NCBI RefSeq assembly: GCF_913053745.1
Contig: NZ_CAJXGF010000003.1
Location: 1 to 64,000 of the forward strand
Reading direction: 5' to 3'
Length of the DNA stretch: 64,000 nucleotides
Source: an uncultured Nitratireductor sp.
GTDB taxonomy: Bacteria; Pseudomonadota; Alphaproteobacteria; Rhizobiales; Rhizobiaceae
Below are positions 25,713-36,289 of this stretch, one piece after another (the first letter of the stretch is position 1; the number at the start of each line of letters is the position of its first letter). A program made the position numbers and the translations under genes. The notes under the pieces were generated by a model that was given only the letters and a program-made list of their open reading frames with translations, was not told the origin of the DNA and made no database searches.

Positions 25713-28526
25713 ATGGCAAACAAGCGCCGGCAGCCGGTTTCCTATCGGCAGTTCAAGGCCAGTCCGGTTCTCGCCGAGGGCCTATTAGGCGTCGCGCGTT
25801 CGGGTGGCGAGCTCGAGGAAAAGGTTGCGCAGGCGTTTTTCCGCATGGGCACCGCCCAGGGCGCGCGCAACGACCGCCGCGCCGAAGCTGCCGGGCGTCT
25901 GGCCGGCCAGATGGACGCTCTCGAAAACCGCCCTTCGATTTCCGTGGAGGGCGGCGCTGCCGCCAGCACGCGCATTGCACCGGGACAACCGTTCAAGACC
26001 AACGATCCGATTGCCGAGGATCTGCCGCCGGAGGGCCGTGCCTTTCTCAATGCGATTGCCGGCGGTGAAAGCGGTGGTCGCTACAATGTGCGCTATACGC
26101 CGAAAGGCGGCGCGCTTTTCGACGATCTTTCGCGACATCCCGGTATCATGGAAGATGGGCCTCACGGCAAGAGCTCCGCCGCAGGCCGCTATCAGTTTAC
26201 GCAGACCACATGGAACCGGATGGGCGGCGGCGACTTTTCGCCCGTCAATCAGGACCGGCGCGCCTGGCAACTGGCACAACAGGACTATCAGAGGAACACG
26301 GGCCGCGACCTGCTGGGCGATCTGCAAACGGGCGGGCTCGACGGCAAGATCCTGTCCGCCCTTTCGCCGACCTGGGCGGCGTTCAACCACAATCGGCCCA
26401 GACACATTGCCACCTATCAGGACAGCCTGTTGCGGTTTGCCGGTCAGGGGACTGCCGCACCGACCGGCGGGCCTGCGCCCGAAACCGTCGCACCGGAGGT
26501 GCAGGCACCCAAGATCGTTGTGAAGGGCGGAACGTTCCGGCCAACCGGAAGCGATACGATCTATGGCCGGGCCTATGACGCCGCCGGGACCAAGACCTAT
26601 TTGCAGGCGCTCGATGTCGAGATGCAGCAAACCCAGGCACAGGTTTACGAGCGGTTCAAGGACGATCCGGCGACGATGGCGGATGCGTTTGAAGCGCTCA
26701 AGGGCGAGCAGATCCAGAATCATGTCTTCGACGAGATCCGCGCCGATTACGAAATGGCCTTCGATCGGGGAGCCGGCACCTATGTGATGCAGGCACAGAA
26801 GCGGCTTGAACAGAAGCGCGAAGCGGACAACCGCACTGCCTATCTCGAACGCACCACCGAACTCGAGGAAAGCCAGAACCGGGCGCTTGCGGCGCTGGAT
26901 CCGGAAAACCCGGCAACGGTTGCCGCATTGCAGCGCACCCAGGCGGCGCTCGACGATCATTACGACGCGGCCGTTTCGCACGGCATTATTGACCAGAATG
27001 CCGCAGGAACGGCGAAACGGCGTTCGCAGGGGCGCACGGCGTCCGGGTTCTATCTTCACCAGGCGGCGGGCCTCGATGCCGAAGGCGTGACCGTATTGCG
27101 CGAGACCATGCGCAAGGACTACGGCGCGGGCAAACTTACCGGCATCGATGGCGAGGCCTGGTCGAAACTGGACGGCCAGCTGGAAAACCTGGCCGAGCAG
27201 AAACAGCGCGCGGAAACTCAGGCGGCGAAAGACCTGGCCGAACGCGGCGCGAAGCTGACCCAACGCGTCGAACAGGGTTTTGTGGCGGATCCGGATGCGC
27301 TGGCGAAACTGCAACTCGACGCCAACACTGCGCCGGACGGGCCGGAAATCGTCGACACCACATTGAAGATCCTCGACACGGCAGAGGTGATCCGCGACCG
27401 CACCCTGCCGGAGGCGCGCGCCCATGTGGCGGAGATGCGCGCCAGCCTCGGCAAAAATCCCGATGCCTCCGACCTGGCGGCGGTGACCTATGGCGAAGGC
27501 CGGATTGCCGAGCTCGAGGAAATGGTGGCGAAAGATGCCGTGGGCTATGAGGTGGCGACCGGCCGGACCCGCCTGGAGCCGATCGACACGTCTTCGCCGG
27601 ATGGTCTGCGCGAAAGCCTGACCCTGCGGCGTAACCAGATGGAGGGCATCGCACGCCGGTATAACCGGCCGCTCGAGGTTCTGCGGCCCGGCGAGCGCGC
27701 GGCGCTGGCGCGAAGCCTTGCGGAGAACCCGGAAGGCTTTCCCGATTTTGTGGTGGCGCTGCGCGACGTGTTCGGCGAGCGTGCGCCGACCGTGCTTGCG
27801 GAGATCTCCGAGGACGCGCCGCCGCTTGCCCACGCTGCCGGCGTGGCTGTCGCAACCGGCGACATGAGCGTCGCGCAGGACGTTTCGGCTGCGCTTTCCG
27901 CCAAGGCGCAGGGCATTTACAAGGCGAAACTGCCCACAGCCAGCAAGTTTGCGGCAGCGGCGGGACCGACCTTTGCAGGGGCGCTCTCGTTCCTCGATCG
28001 CACCCGATCGGCCACGCTTTCCACGGCGCAGCTCATTTTCGAGCGCGATGCGAACATGATGGGATTCGACCCTGCGAAGATCGACGATCCGGACGCGCCC
28101 GCCGGGCAGGCCTGGCAGCGCGCGCTGGATCGTGCCCTTGGCGGTGCAACGGTGGGCGGCGAGCGCACCGGCGGGCTCGGCCAGGTGAACGATTTCCCGA
28201 TCGTGGTGCCGCCGGGCATGGCGGCAGAGACGCCGCAGCGGCTGATCGGCGGGATAACAGAAGGCGACCTTTCACGCCTGCCGCCGATCCGCTCCGCCAA
28301 CGGCGTGCCGGTGACGGCAAGGCAATTGCGCCAGGCGCGCCTCGTGACCGTGGGCGACGGCAGATATCGCGTTGCCCTGGGCGAACCGAACGGCTGGGAT
28401 CCGCAATGGGTTATCGGCGAGGATGGCGATTTCTGGCTGCTCGATCTGAAAGCCCTCGAAACCGGCCGGCCGTCTCGGCCGACACAGCGCGGGGCGGCTG
28501 ACTTTCTTGGAGCGCTGGAGAGATGA
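25713..28526 (+). CDS. Internal virion protein with N-terminal muramidase (lysozyme-type) domain
   Basis: 'GRAFLNAIAGGESGGRYNVRYTPKGGALFDDLSRHPG...SSAAGRYQFTQTTWNRM' GH104-like. Confidence 0.7.
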   Translation: MANKRRQPVSYRQFKASPVLAEGLLGVARSGGELEEKVAQAFFRMGTAQGARNDRRAEAAGRLAGQMDALENRPSISVEGGAAASTRIAPGQPFKTNDPIAEDLPPEGRAFLNAIAGGESGGRYNVRYTPKGGALFDDLSRHPGIMEDGPHGKSSAAGRYQFTQTTWNRMGGGDFSPVNQDRRAWQLAQQDYQRNTGRDLLGDLQTGGLDGKILSALSPTWAAFNHNRPRHIATYQDSLLRFAGQGTAAPTGGPAPETVAPEVQAPKIVVKGGTFRPTGSDTIYGRAYDAAGTKTYLQALDVEMQQTQAQVYERFKDDPATMADAFEALKGEQIQNHVFDEIRADYEMAFDRGAGTYVMQAQKRLEQKREADNRTAYLERTTELEESQNRALAALDPENPATVAALQRTQAALDDHYDAAVSHGIIDQNAAGTAKRRSQGRTASGFYLHQAAGLDAEGVTVLRETMRKDYGAGKLTGIDGEAWSKLDGQLENLAEQKQRAETQAAKDLAERGAKLTQRVEQGFVADPDALAKLQLDANTAPDGPEIVDTTLKILDTAEVIRDRTLPEARAHVAEMRASLGKNPDASDLAAVTYGEGRIAELEEMVAKDAVGYEVATGRTRLEPIDTSSPDGLRESLTLRRNQMEGIARRYNRPLEVLRPGERAALARSLAENPEGFPDFVVALRDVFGERAPTVLAEISEDAPPLAHAAGVAVATGDMSVAQDVSAALSAKAQGIYKAKLPTASKFAAAAGPTFAGALSFLDRTRSATLSTAQLIFERDANMMGFDPAKIDDPDAPAGQAWQRALDRALGGATVGGERTGGLGQVNDFPIVVPPGMAAETPQRLIGGITEGDLSRLPPIRSANGVPVTARQLRQARLVTVGDGRYRVALGEPNGWDPQWVIGEDGDFWLLDLKALETGRPSRPTQRGAADFLGALER

Positions 28527-30451
28527 CGATCATACTCGAGGAAGCCGCGCGGCCGAGCCACGCCACCTTTGCCGGTGGAGTGGCCTCGCTTGCCGACATC
28601 GCCGGCGCGGGCCGCGACACGCTGCTCTACATCGACAATGCCAATGCGCAGCATGAAGCGCTCGACCGCGCCCTCGAGGACCGCATTCGCGCCATCCATT
28701 CGGCAACCGGTCAGAAGATCGACAATCCGCTGCGCAGGGCCGACTCGGAATGGCGGCGTGCTCAGATCGAGCGACCGGCCATACCAAACCCGTTCAACGC
28801 CTTCGGCCGCACCGAACGGGATATGGATTCACTGGAAGACCTGCGCGACCGCTATATGGCCGATTTCGAACAGGAGCTGTTCACGCTCGACGAACGGTTT
28901 GCGGAGATCCCGAAAGCGCGTCAGGCAATCGGCGCGGGGCGGCCGATCGCCGACGATGCCGCGCGCGTCGCGCGCCAGGCGGACGAAAGGCTGGGGCAAC
29001 TCATGGCGTCTCGACCCGGCGTTTCGAGCTGGGGCGCGATGCTGGCCGGCGGAATGGCCGGTTCGCTCTACGATCCCGTGACGCTTCTTTCGCTCGGTCT
29101 GGGGGCCGGACCCAGCGCGGCGAGAACGGCGGCGGGGCGCATTCTGTCTATCGCCGGCAAGGAAGCGCTGATCAATGCCGGCACCGAAGCCGTGATCCAG
29201 CCGAGCGTGCAGGCCTGGCGGAAGAAAGCCGGCCTCGATAGCGGGCTGGATCAGGCAATTTCCAACGTCCTGTTTGCCGGCGTGTTCGGCGGTGTGCTGG
29301 GCGGTGGCATGAGCGCGGCCGGGGAGGGTGTGCGGCGTCTTGTCCGGCCGCGCGATATCCAGCGTGCGGCCGGCACGCTGCGCGAGCGCGATGGACGCCT
29401 TTCGGAACCGGCACGCGCCATCCTGGCCGATGACGGGCTGCGCGCGGCCGACAGCCTCGCCGAGATCCGCGAGGCACTGCCGGCCGAGGCGCGGGGGGCG
29501 CTCGATGCCGCCGAGAGCGTGCGCCTGGCCGATGAACAACGGCCAGCGTCTGCAAGTGCCACCGCTCACGACAGGGCGATTGCGGCTGCCGATGAAGCGA
29601 TCAACCTGCCGGACCTCGACGCCTGGCCGGGCTTTTCGCCCGATCCGGAGCAGGTTGAACGCGTGGCCCGTGCCATTGCCGGGCCAGCCGCGACGGCCGG
29701 CCGCGACCGGACGGCCGAGGCGAGCCTTGTGGATTTTCTGATCGACAGGGGCGGCGTTGAAGAGTTTCGCGGGGAGCTCGCGGCGGTCGGGGCCGGCGAA
29801 GTGGCGCGCCCGTTTCGCGGACGCCTGGTCAAAGAAGGCGGGCAATCGCTCGACTATGCGCGCGAGGCAGCCGCCGAGGCCGGCTATTTCGACCATCTCT
29901 ATGGGAGCCCGGCCGAGGCGGTGCAGCGCTCGACCGTCGCGGACCTTTTGAACGAACTCGATACGGAGATCCGCGGCGGGCAGGGCGCAAACCGGCAGAA
30001 TGCGGAAGACGCGGCTTTTGCCGGTCTGGAATCGACCGTGGCGACGATTGCGCGCCAGGCAGGCCCGGCGGTGGATGACGGCATCCTCGAGCGCGCGGCG
30101 CGTCTCGTTGTCGACGAGGGAGAAGAACCGTTCGACGCGCTCGAGCGCGTGCTTGTGAACGAGGAACTGTCCAACCCGCAGGCCGCCGGCCGTACCGGCG
30201 AACCGTTGCCGGGATGGAGCGACAATGACTTGCTGGCGGCGAGCGACGCGCGCGGCACCGTGCCGGAACCGGACGCGCTGGACGCGCCAGGTCAATTCGA
30301 CCCTGCCGATGCGGATCTGCGCGATTTTGCCGAGATCCCCGACGACATGCTCATTCCGACCGATGACGGCCTTGTGCCGGCGGCCGAACTCCTGGGCGGT
30401 ATCGAACGCCAGGACAATCTCTTGCGCGTGGCGCAAGCCTGCAGGGTGTAA
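28523..30451 (+). CDS. Large internal virion protein
   Basis: 642 aa; hydrophobic segment 'WGAMLAGGMAGSLYDPVTLLSLGLGAG'; structural cluster. Confidence 0.6.
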   Translation: MTIILEEAARPSHATFAGGVASLADIAGAGRDTLLYIDNANAQHEALDRALEDRIRAIHSATGQKIDNPLRRADSEWRRAQIERPAIPNPFNAFGRTERDMDSLEDLRDRYMADFEQELFTLDERFAEIPKARQAIGAGRPIADDAARVARQADERLGQLMASRPGVSSWGAMLAGGMAGSLYDPVTLLSLGLGAGPSAARTAAGRILSIAGKEALINAGTEAVIQPSVQAWRKKAGLDSGLDQAISNVLFAGVFGGVLGGGMSAAGEGVRRLVRPRDIQRAAGTLRERDGRLSEPARAILADDGLRAADSLAEIREALPAEARGALDAAESVRLADEQRPASASATAHDRAIAAADEAINLPDLDAWPGFSPDPEQVERVARAIAGPAATAGRDRTAEASLVDFLIDRGGVEEFRGELAAVGAGEVARPFRGRLVKEGGQSLDYAREAAAEAGYFDHLYGSPAEAVQRSTVADLLNELDTEIRGGQGANRQNAEDAAFAGLESTVATIARQAGPAVDDGILERAARLVVDEGEEPFDALERVLVNEELSNPQAAGRTGEPLPGWSDNDLLAASDARGTVPEPDALDAPGQFDPADADLRDFAEIPDDMLIPTDDGLVPAAELLGGIERQDNLLRVAQACRV

Positions 30452-30453
30452 CC

Positions 30454-32967
30454 ATGGCCACATTCAACGAATGCCTCGCAAATGCCGTCGCCGGCGGCGA
30501 ACTGAGACGGGAGGATGCAGAGCGGCTGGCAGCCGATTTCGAGCGATTGAAAGCCATCCATGAAACCGGATCCTCGACCACGGCGGACACGGAAGCCAAA
30601 CGTGCCCTCGAGGAGCTGCTTAAGGCGGAGAGCGACCATCAGAAGCGCAAGGCCAGGCTGGCGCTCAAATCGATCAACCGCATAGCGGCGCAGATCAGCA
30701 GCTATCGTGACGTCAAAGGCCATCCGGACGTGGCGAATGCCGCCCTCGATCTCCTGGAACACCATGGCAAGACGAATTACTTGCCCGTCGGTTGGTCCTC
30801 CGTTGACGGCCGCCAGAAGGCCATCGTTGCGGTGGCTCATAGCAGGATGGTATCTGCATTGTTTCATTTTCGGCGCGGCGCGTTCGGTGGCGACAGAACG
30901 CGCTGGAACCGCGCCCAGCTCGACAATGTGACCCGCGAAGCCTTTGGGCAGGATACCGACGATGTTGCCGCCAAGGCCTTTGCCAAGAGCTGGGAGGAAA
31001 CGCACGAATGGCTGCGACAGCGCTTCAACGCCGCCGGCGGCGCGATCGGCAAGCTGGAAAACTGGGGCCTGCCGCAGCATCACGATGCGCGCGCCCTGCG
31101 CAAGGCCGGGAAACAGGCCTGGAAAGACTATATCCGGCCGCGCCTCGACGTGGCGAAGATGCGCCATCCGCTTTCCGGTCAGGCTGTGAGCGAACGCGAG
31201 CTGGACGGCCTGTTGGGCGACATCTGGGACAGCATTGCCACGGACGGATGGAACGATCGCCAGCCCTCGCGGCAACGCTTCGGCAAGGGGGCGCTTGCCA
31301 ACCAGCGGGCCGAACACCGTTTTCTCATCTTTCAGGATGCCGACGGCTGGCTGGAGTATCAGCGCGATTTTGGCGGCGGGGGCGATCCCTTTGCTGCCAT
31401 GATGGGGCACATCAACATGATGGCGCGCGATATTGCCGCCATGGAAGTGTTGGGGCCGAACCCTTCGGGCACAGTGGAATGGCTGAAACAGGCGGTGCGC
31501 CGCGAAGCCGAAATGAAAGCCGCCGGCGAACCGGCCAGATTCTCCGGCAATGGCGACCCGATCGACCGTTCTGCACGCATCGAACGGCGCATCGATGCCG
31601 TGTGGGGCTCGATCCGGGGCGAGCTCAACACGCCCGTAAGCACGAAAGCCGCCAATGTGTTCGGCGCGGCGCGCTCGCTGATCACGGCAAGCGTGCTCGG
31701 CCAGGCGGCACTTTCCGCCTTTTCCGATATCGGCTTCGCCCGTGCGGCCCGCAAGTATGCCGGGTTGCCGCAAATGGGCGCTGTGACCGACCTGGTAAAA
31801 TCCTTCGGCACGGGAACGAAGCGCGAGGCGGTGGAAGCCGGGTTGATCCTCGACGCCGCGCAGCACGTTTTCCAGAGCCAGGCGCGCTATGTGGGCACGT
31901 TGCAGGGGCCGGAATGGGCAAACTACATTGCCGACCGCGTTCTTACCTGGTCGGGCCTGACGCCCTGGACACAGGCCGGAAAACACGCTTTCGGCCTGGC
32001 TGTGCAGACGGAAGTGGGAAAGCGCGCCTCCGTGGCCTTCGACAAGCTGCCCGATGCCCTGCGCAACACGTTCCAGCGTTATGGCTTCAACGCGCGTGAA
32101 TGGGATCTGATCCGCAAGGCCCCGCTGCATCGACGCGACGGGGCGGCCATGCTGCGCCCCAATGAGATCTCCGAGCGCATCAACCCGCAGCTTGCCGAAC
32201 GCTATCTGGAAATGATCCTGCAGGAAACCGAGTATGCCGTGCCCTCGGGCAGCCATCGATCGCGCACCGTGCTGGTGGACCAGAACCAGCCCGGAACGCT
32301 GTGGGGCGAGGCGCTGCGATCGTTCGGACAGTTCAAGAGCTTCGGTTCCGTGGTGTTGATGCTCCATGGCGCGCGTGTTCACGGGCTTCTGGCACAGCGG
32401 GAAACCCGTATGGCGGGCATGGCCTATGCCGGGTCGCTGCTGTTCACCACGGCGGCGCTCGGCGCGGTGTCGATCCAGTTGAAACAGATCGCCGCGGGCC
32501 GGGATCCGCGCGACATGACCGATCCCGCCTTCATGAGTGCCGCGCTTCTGCAGGGTGGTGGCCTGGGTATCTATGGCGATTTCCTGTTTTCCGACATCAA
32601 CCGCTTTGGCGGTGGCTTTGCCACCACACTGGCGGGGCCGTTGGTCGGCCGCGCAAACGATTTTTGGAACCTGACAGCCGGCAACGCGGTGCAACTGGCA
32701 AGCGGCGAGAAAACCCATTTCGGCCGCGAGCTTGTGCGTTTTGCCAGAGGCAACGTGCCGGGCGGCAATATCTGGTATCTGAAACTTGCCGCAGAGCGCA
32801 CGATCTTCGATCAGCTCGCCTGGCTGGCGGATCCGGAGGCGCAAAAAGCTTTCAAGCGCCAGCAGCAATATTGGCGGCGGGCAACCGGCCAGGAATATTT
32901 CTGGCGGCCGGGCGAATCGACGCCCGATCGCGCGCCGGCGCTTTCCGGTGCACCGCCCGCCAATTGA
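30454..32967 (+). CDS. Large internal virion protein
   Basis: 837 aa; structural cluster position; C-terminal hydrophobic segments. Confidence 0.6.
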   Translation: MATFNECLANAVAGGELRREDAERLAADFERLKAIHETGSSTTADTEAKRALEELLKAESDHQKRKARLALKSINRIAAQISSYRDVKGHPDVANAALDLLEHHGKTNYLPVGWSSVDGRQKAIVAVAHSRMVSALFHFRRGAFGGDRTRWNRAQLDNVTREAFGQDTDDVAAKAFAKSWEETHEWLRQRFNAAGGAIGKLENWGLPQHHDARALRKAGKQAWKDYIRPRLDVAKMRHPLSGQAVSERELDGLLGDIWDSIATDGWNDRQPSRQRFGKGALANQRAEHRFLIFQDADGWLEYQRDFGGGGDPFAAMMGHINMMARDIAAMEVLGPNPSGTVEWLKQAVRREAEMKAAGEPARFSGNGDPIDRSARIERRIDAVWGSIRGELNTPVSTKAANVFGAARSLITASVLGQAALSAFSDIGFARAARKYAGLPQMGAVTDLVKSFGTGTKREAVEAGLILDAAQHVFQSQARYVGTLQGPEWANYIADRVLTWSGLTPWTQAGKHAFGLAVQTEVGKRASVAFDKLPDALRNTFQRYGFNAREWDLIRKAPLHRRDGAAMLRPNEISERINPQLAERYLEMILQETEYAVPSGSHRSRTVLVDQNQPGTLWGEALRSFGQFKSFGSVVLMLHGARVHGLLAQRETRMAGMAYAGSLLFTTAALGAVSIQLKQIAAGRDPRDMTDPAFMSAALLQGGGLGIYGDFLFSDINRFGGGFATTLAGPLVGRANDFWNLTAGNAVQLASGEKTHFGRELVRFARGNVPGGNIWYLKLAAERTIFDQLAWLADPEAQKAFKRQQQYWRRATGQEYFWRPGESTPDRAPALSGAPPAN

Positions 32968-32969
32968 CG

Positions 32970-32985
32970 CGCCCGCGCGCGGGCG
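32970..32985. repeat. 16-bp GC palindrome CGCCCGCGCGCGGGCG after internal virion gene
   Basis: Perfect palindrome two bases after TGA; flanks similar to those of 20578-20593. Confidence 0.75.
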
Positions 32986-33016
32986 ATGATCGGCCATCTT
33001 CCCACGAGGTGACACG

Positions 33017-36000
33017 ATGGCCGACACGCCCTTTCCCTATCCGAAAGAAACCCGCGAAACCGACATACTTGTCGGAACAGGTGTTGCCGATTATGGCCCC
33101 TTCGACTTCCGGATATTCGACACGGCCGATGTGGAGGTGTTGACCAAACCTGCCGGCCAGGCATTGTTTGCCGAGGCGGCGGTCACTGTTTCAAAGGTAT
33201 CCGACGATCCGTTCGATCATTTCACGGTGCGGTTCGCCGAGAACATCACTTCGGAAACGCAGTTCATCGTCCGCGCGGTGCGCGTGCATGAGCGTCAGGT
33301 GGCCGTCACGAAGGGCGGCGCAATTTCCACCGAACAGCTTGAAAAGGAGCTCTCAAAGCAGGGGACCGTGCTTGAGGAGCTGCGGCGCGACGTCGACCAG
33401 AGCATGCGCATGGACTATGGCAGCGATAGCGTTCGCGTTGCCAGGCTTCCGGAGGGCCATTTCTGGAAATCAGACGACGATGGAAACATGGTGGACGGCG
33501 GCACTGTCGAGGACATCGAACACGCGCAGGCCTATGCACAGCAAGCCGAGGATGCCAGGGACATTGCAGTGTCCAGCTCAGAAACTGCCGTGGCGGCACG
33601 CGATGAAGCCGTAGCGGCCGCATCTTCAGTCCAGAGCAAGCAGAGCACCTGGGCCTTCGCCGAGGCGAACTATAGCCCGGTAGTGGCTCCTGATTTCATC
33701 GAAACGGCCGGCTATGCCTCGGCGGGCGACCTGGGCGGAACGCAGTATGCCAGGAACGGTGCAGCGAGCGGGCACCTGACGATCACCCTCGATGACGGCG
33801 TAACAACCGTTGGATATGACGTTGCGGACAAACACCCGAATCCGCTCATGTTTGGTGCTGTCGGAGACGGGGGCACGAACGACACGGCGAAGTTTGCTGT
33901 GCTTGAAGCCGCCTATCCGGGTGCAGCTATCAACGGCATGGGAAAGATCTATGCGGTGTCGGCCGAGCCTACCGGTGCGCAGTATTTCAATCTGACATTC
34001 AAGGTTGGCTCCAAGACAATTCGCAAATCCAAAATCGAGAAGGACCATCCGTTTGCCGGCGGGTCTGTAATGGTTAGCCCCGCCTTTGACGGGCAGGCCA
34101 ATCAATCCGGGCCGATCTGGTATTCGGCGGAGGAGAACCGGCTGCATCGTATTCGCGGATTGCTCACACAGCACGGGCCGCATGACGGGGTTCTGATTAT
34201 CTATGAACAATCCGAGGACGGCGGCGGGCAATGGATCAACGCCCGTTCTCTCTACGGGCATCCGGACAAAGCAGTATCGGGAACGACCGGTGGATTGATG
34301 GGAGGAGGCCGTTTCGGTCTCATCCTTGCAGTCGTGGAAAGCGGGTTGCGCACCTGGTATTTCATGTACTCCGACAACCAGGGTTCCACCTGGACCCAGC
34401 CGGTATCCATGGGGATCACCAACCGCTTTCCCTACGGCCCAATGTATCGCTATCCGGCGTCTGCCGGTGGTCACGACACTGATGGCTGGATCACATATGC
34501 TTATTGGGGGCCGCAGATCTGGGCCATCTACACCACGGACAACGGCGCCACATGGTCCGAAACTCTGGTGTTTGACGGCACGTCTTCCGGAACTGCCATT
34601 GGCGGTTCGGCATCTAGCATGACGATCAACGATGCCGACATTAACCGCAACTGGCTGCCGAACGACGATCTCCTCGTCAATATGAACCTGACAATCACCG
34701 CCGGGACAGGTTCGGGTCAAACGCGCCGCATCGCCAACTATGCTGGTGGCGTTGCTTCCGTCACGATTGACTGGGATACGCCGCCCGACGCGACAAGCGA
34801 GTGGTCGATACAGGGGCCGGACGAAATTGCGGTGACGCAGGTCAACGATGAGGCCAAGTGGGTTCTGTATGCTCGCGGCGCAGGCAACTTCCTGGCTGCC
34901 ACCTCGACAGATATGACGAGCCTGGTCGGCAATGCGTGGAACGACAGCGGCATTGGCAACAAGGGACCGGTTGCCGGTGCAAGGACGGTGGGCGATAGCC
35001 CGTTCCTCTGGACGGCATGGGGAAAGATATTCTTCATCTGCCCGCGCCGCGAGAATTGGGGCGGCGATGGAGGCGACGAGAACGGCATGGCCGTTTGGGA
35101 CCAGGAAGCGGACTCGCTGTTTGCAAACGGTGGCGTGTATGAAGTGACTGGCGGCTACAATTGGATGGAGCTTCCAAGCCGACCGACCGGTTTGCCCTAT
35201 GTTGCCGAGACGCCTCGTGGCCCGATTATCACGTTTCGCGTGGGAGAAAGTATTCATTCGTCATCATTCTTCGAAGCCGCGACCAACCAGCTGGTGCTCA
35301 TATCCGGCTATCCGATGATCAATGCCTTGAGTGCCCGTCAAATCAGGCCTGGCGAAAATCTGATGCACAATGCAGGCTTCGAGCATGCGGATCGTGGCGA
35401 GAGTTTTCCGGGAATAACGGAGAACGGAAGGCTAACGATAGAGCGCTGGAAGTTCTGGGCGTCCGGAGGGGACTTTGATGTCTCTCGTGTCGAGAATGAC
35501 ATCAAAGTCACGCGGGTGCTTCCACACCGGCCGCGTTATGCAATGCAGATCACTACGAACACGCCGTCTGATTTCAGTGGTCCGCAACAGGATTTTCGCG
35601 GGGAGCAGGCGCTCGTAAACTTCTGTGACAAGCGGCTGACGGTACAGCTATGGGGAATAGGCGAGCCGCCAAGTGTGCTGCAACTCAAGGCGCAAGTGTT
35701 TTACGGATCTGGCGGATCTCCAAGTGAAGCGAACAACATCGGGTTTCCGAAACCCGTCGTGATTGCTGGTGGATTCTGGTACGTCTCAGCAAGCATTACA
35801 ACGCCGACGCTTTATGAAAAGTCGATTGGTTCATCCGCTAGCCTCTTTCGTATCGAGGTGAACAACGGGGCATCGGCAGATCCGTGGGAATGCAAAATTT
35901 TGGGCATGAAGACTGAAGTCGGCGACGTTGCCACGCCCCTACTGCCACCAGACCCGATCAGGGAACTTTCGAACTGCCGGGCATATTTCGAGCGGCTGGG

Positions 36001-36289
36001 CGGTATCACGGAGAAGCGTATCTGCGCCGCAGTTCGTGAAAACAGCACCCTTGCAATCGGCACGCTTCACTATTCTCCGAAGGTGGAAACCCCGCATTTC
36101 GGCATTGCTGGCGCGTTTACGATCGAGAACCTGAATACCGCCGTTCCAGCCACCGGAGTTACTTTCACGAAGATCGACAAGACAAGTGCCGATGTGAACA
36201 TCAGTCACAATACGGATACAGGATATGAAGTCGGGCACCTGGTTGGAGATGGACCCTCATCCGTGATTACAGTCGATGTCGGCGCATAG
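33017..36289 (+). CDS. Tail fibre/tailspike with sialidase-like Asp-box repeats
   Basis: T7-fibre-like N-terminus 'FPYPKETRETDILVGTGVADYGPFDFRIFDTADV'; Asp boxes 'YSDNQGSTW' and 'TTDNGATW'; 1090 aa, end of structural module. Confidence 0.8.
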   Translation: MADTPFPYPKETRETDILVGTGVADYGPFDFRIFDTADVEVLTKPAGQALFAEAAVTVSKVSDDPFDHFTVRFAENITSETQFIVRAVRVHERQVAVTKGGAISTEQLEKELSKQGTVLEELRRDVDQSMRMDYGSDSVRVARLPEGHFWKSDDDGNMVDGGTVEDIEHAQAYAQQAEDARDIAVSSSETAVAARDEAVAAASSVQSKQSTWAFAEANYSPVVAPDFIETAGYASAGDLGGTQYARNGAASGHLTITLDDGVTTVGYDVADKHPNPLMFGAVGDGGTNDTAKFAVLEAAYPGAAINGMGKIYAVSAEPTGAQYFNLTFKVGSKTIRKSKIEKDHPFAGGSVMVSPAFDGQANQSGPIWYSAEENRLHRIRGLLTQHGPHDGVLIIYEQSEDGGGQWINARSLYGHPDKAVSGTTGGLMGGGRFGLILAVVESGLRTWYFMYSDNQGSTWTQPVSMGITNRFPYGPMYRYPASAGGHDTDGWITYAYWGPQIWAIYTTDNGATWSETLVFDGTSSGTAIGGSASSMTINDADINRNWLPNDDLLVNMNLTITAGTGSGQTRRIANYAGGVASVTIDWDTPPDATSEWSIQGPDEIAVTQVNDEAKWVLYARGAGNFLAATSTDMTSLVGNAWNDSGIGNKGPVAGARTVGDSPFLWTAWGKIFFICPRRENWGGDGGDENGMAVWDQEADSLFANGGVYEVTGGYNWMELPSRPTGLPYVAETPRGPIITFRVGESIHSSSFFEAATNQLVLISGYPMINALSARQIRPGENLMHNAGFEHADRGESFPGITENGRLTIERWKFWASGGDFDVSRVENDIKVTRVLPHRPRYAMQITTNTPSDFSGPQQDFRGEQALVNFCDKRLTVQLWGIGEPPSVLQLKAQVFYGSGGSPSEANNIGFPKPVVIAGGFWYVSASITTPTLYEKSIGSSASLFRIEVNNGASADPWECKILGMKTEVGDVATPLLPPDPIRELSNCRAYFERLGGITEKRICAAVRENSTLAIGTLHYSPKVETPHFGIAGAFTIENLNTAVPATGVTFTKIDKTSADVNISHNTDTGYEVGHLVGDGPSSVITVDVGA

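Noticed and set aside
25785-27833. 682-aa minus-strand ORF
   Set aside because: Antisense to the muramidase-containing internal virion protein; mirror ORF.
30292-33027. 911-aa minus-strand ORF
   Set aside because: Antisense to internal virion gene 30454..32967; long only because high GC makes stop codons rare in the mirror frame.
33626-35257. 543-aa minus-strand ORF
   Set aside because: Antisense to the tailspike gene, no family features.
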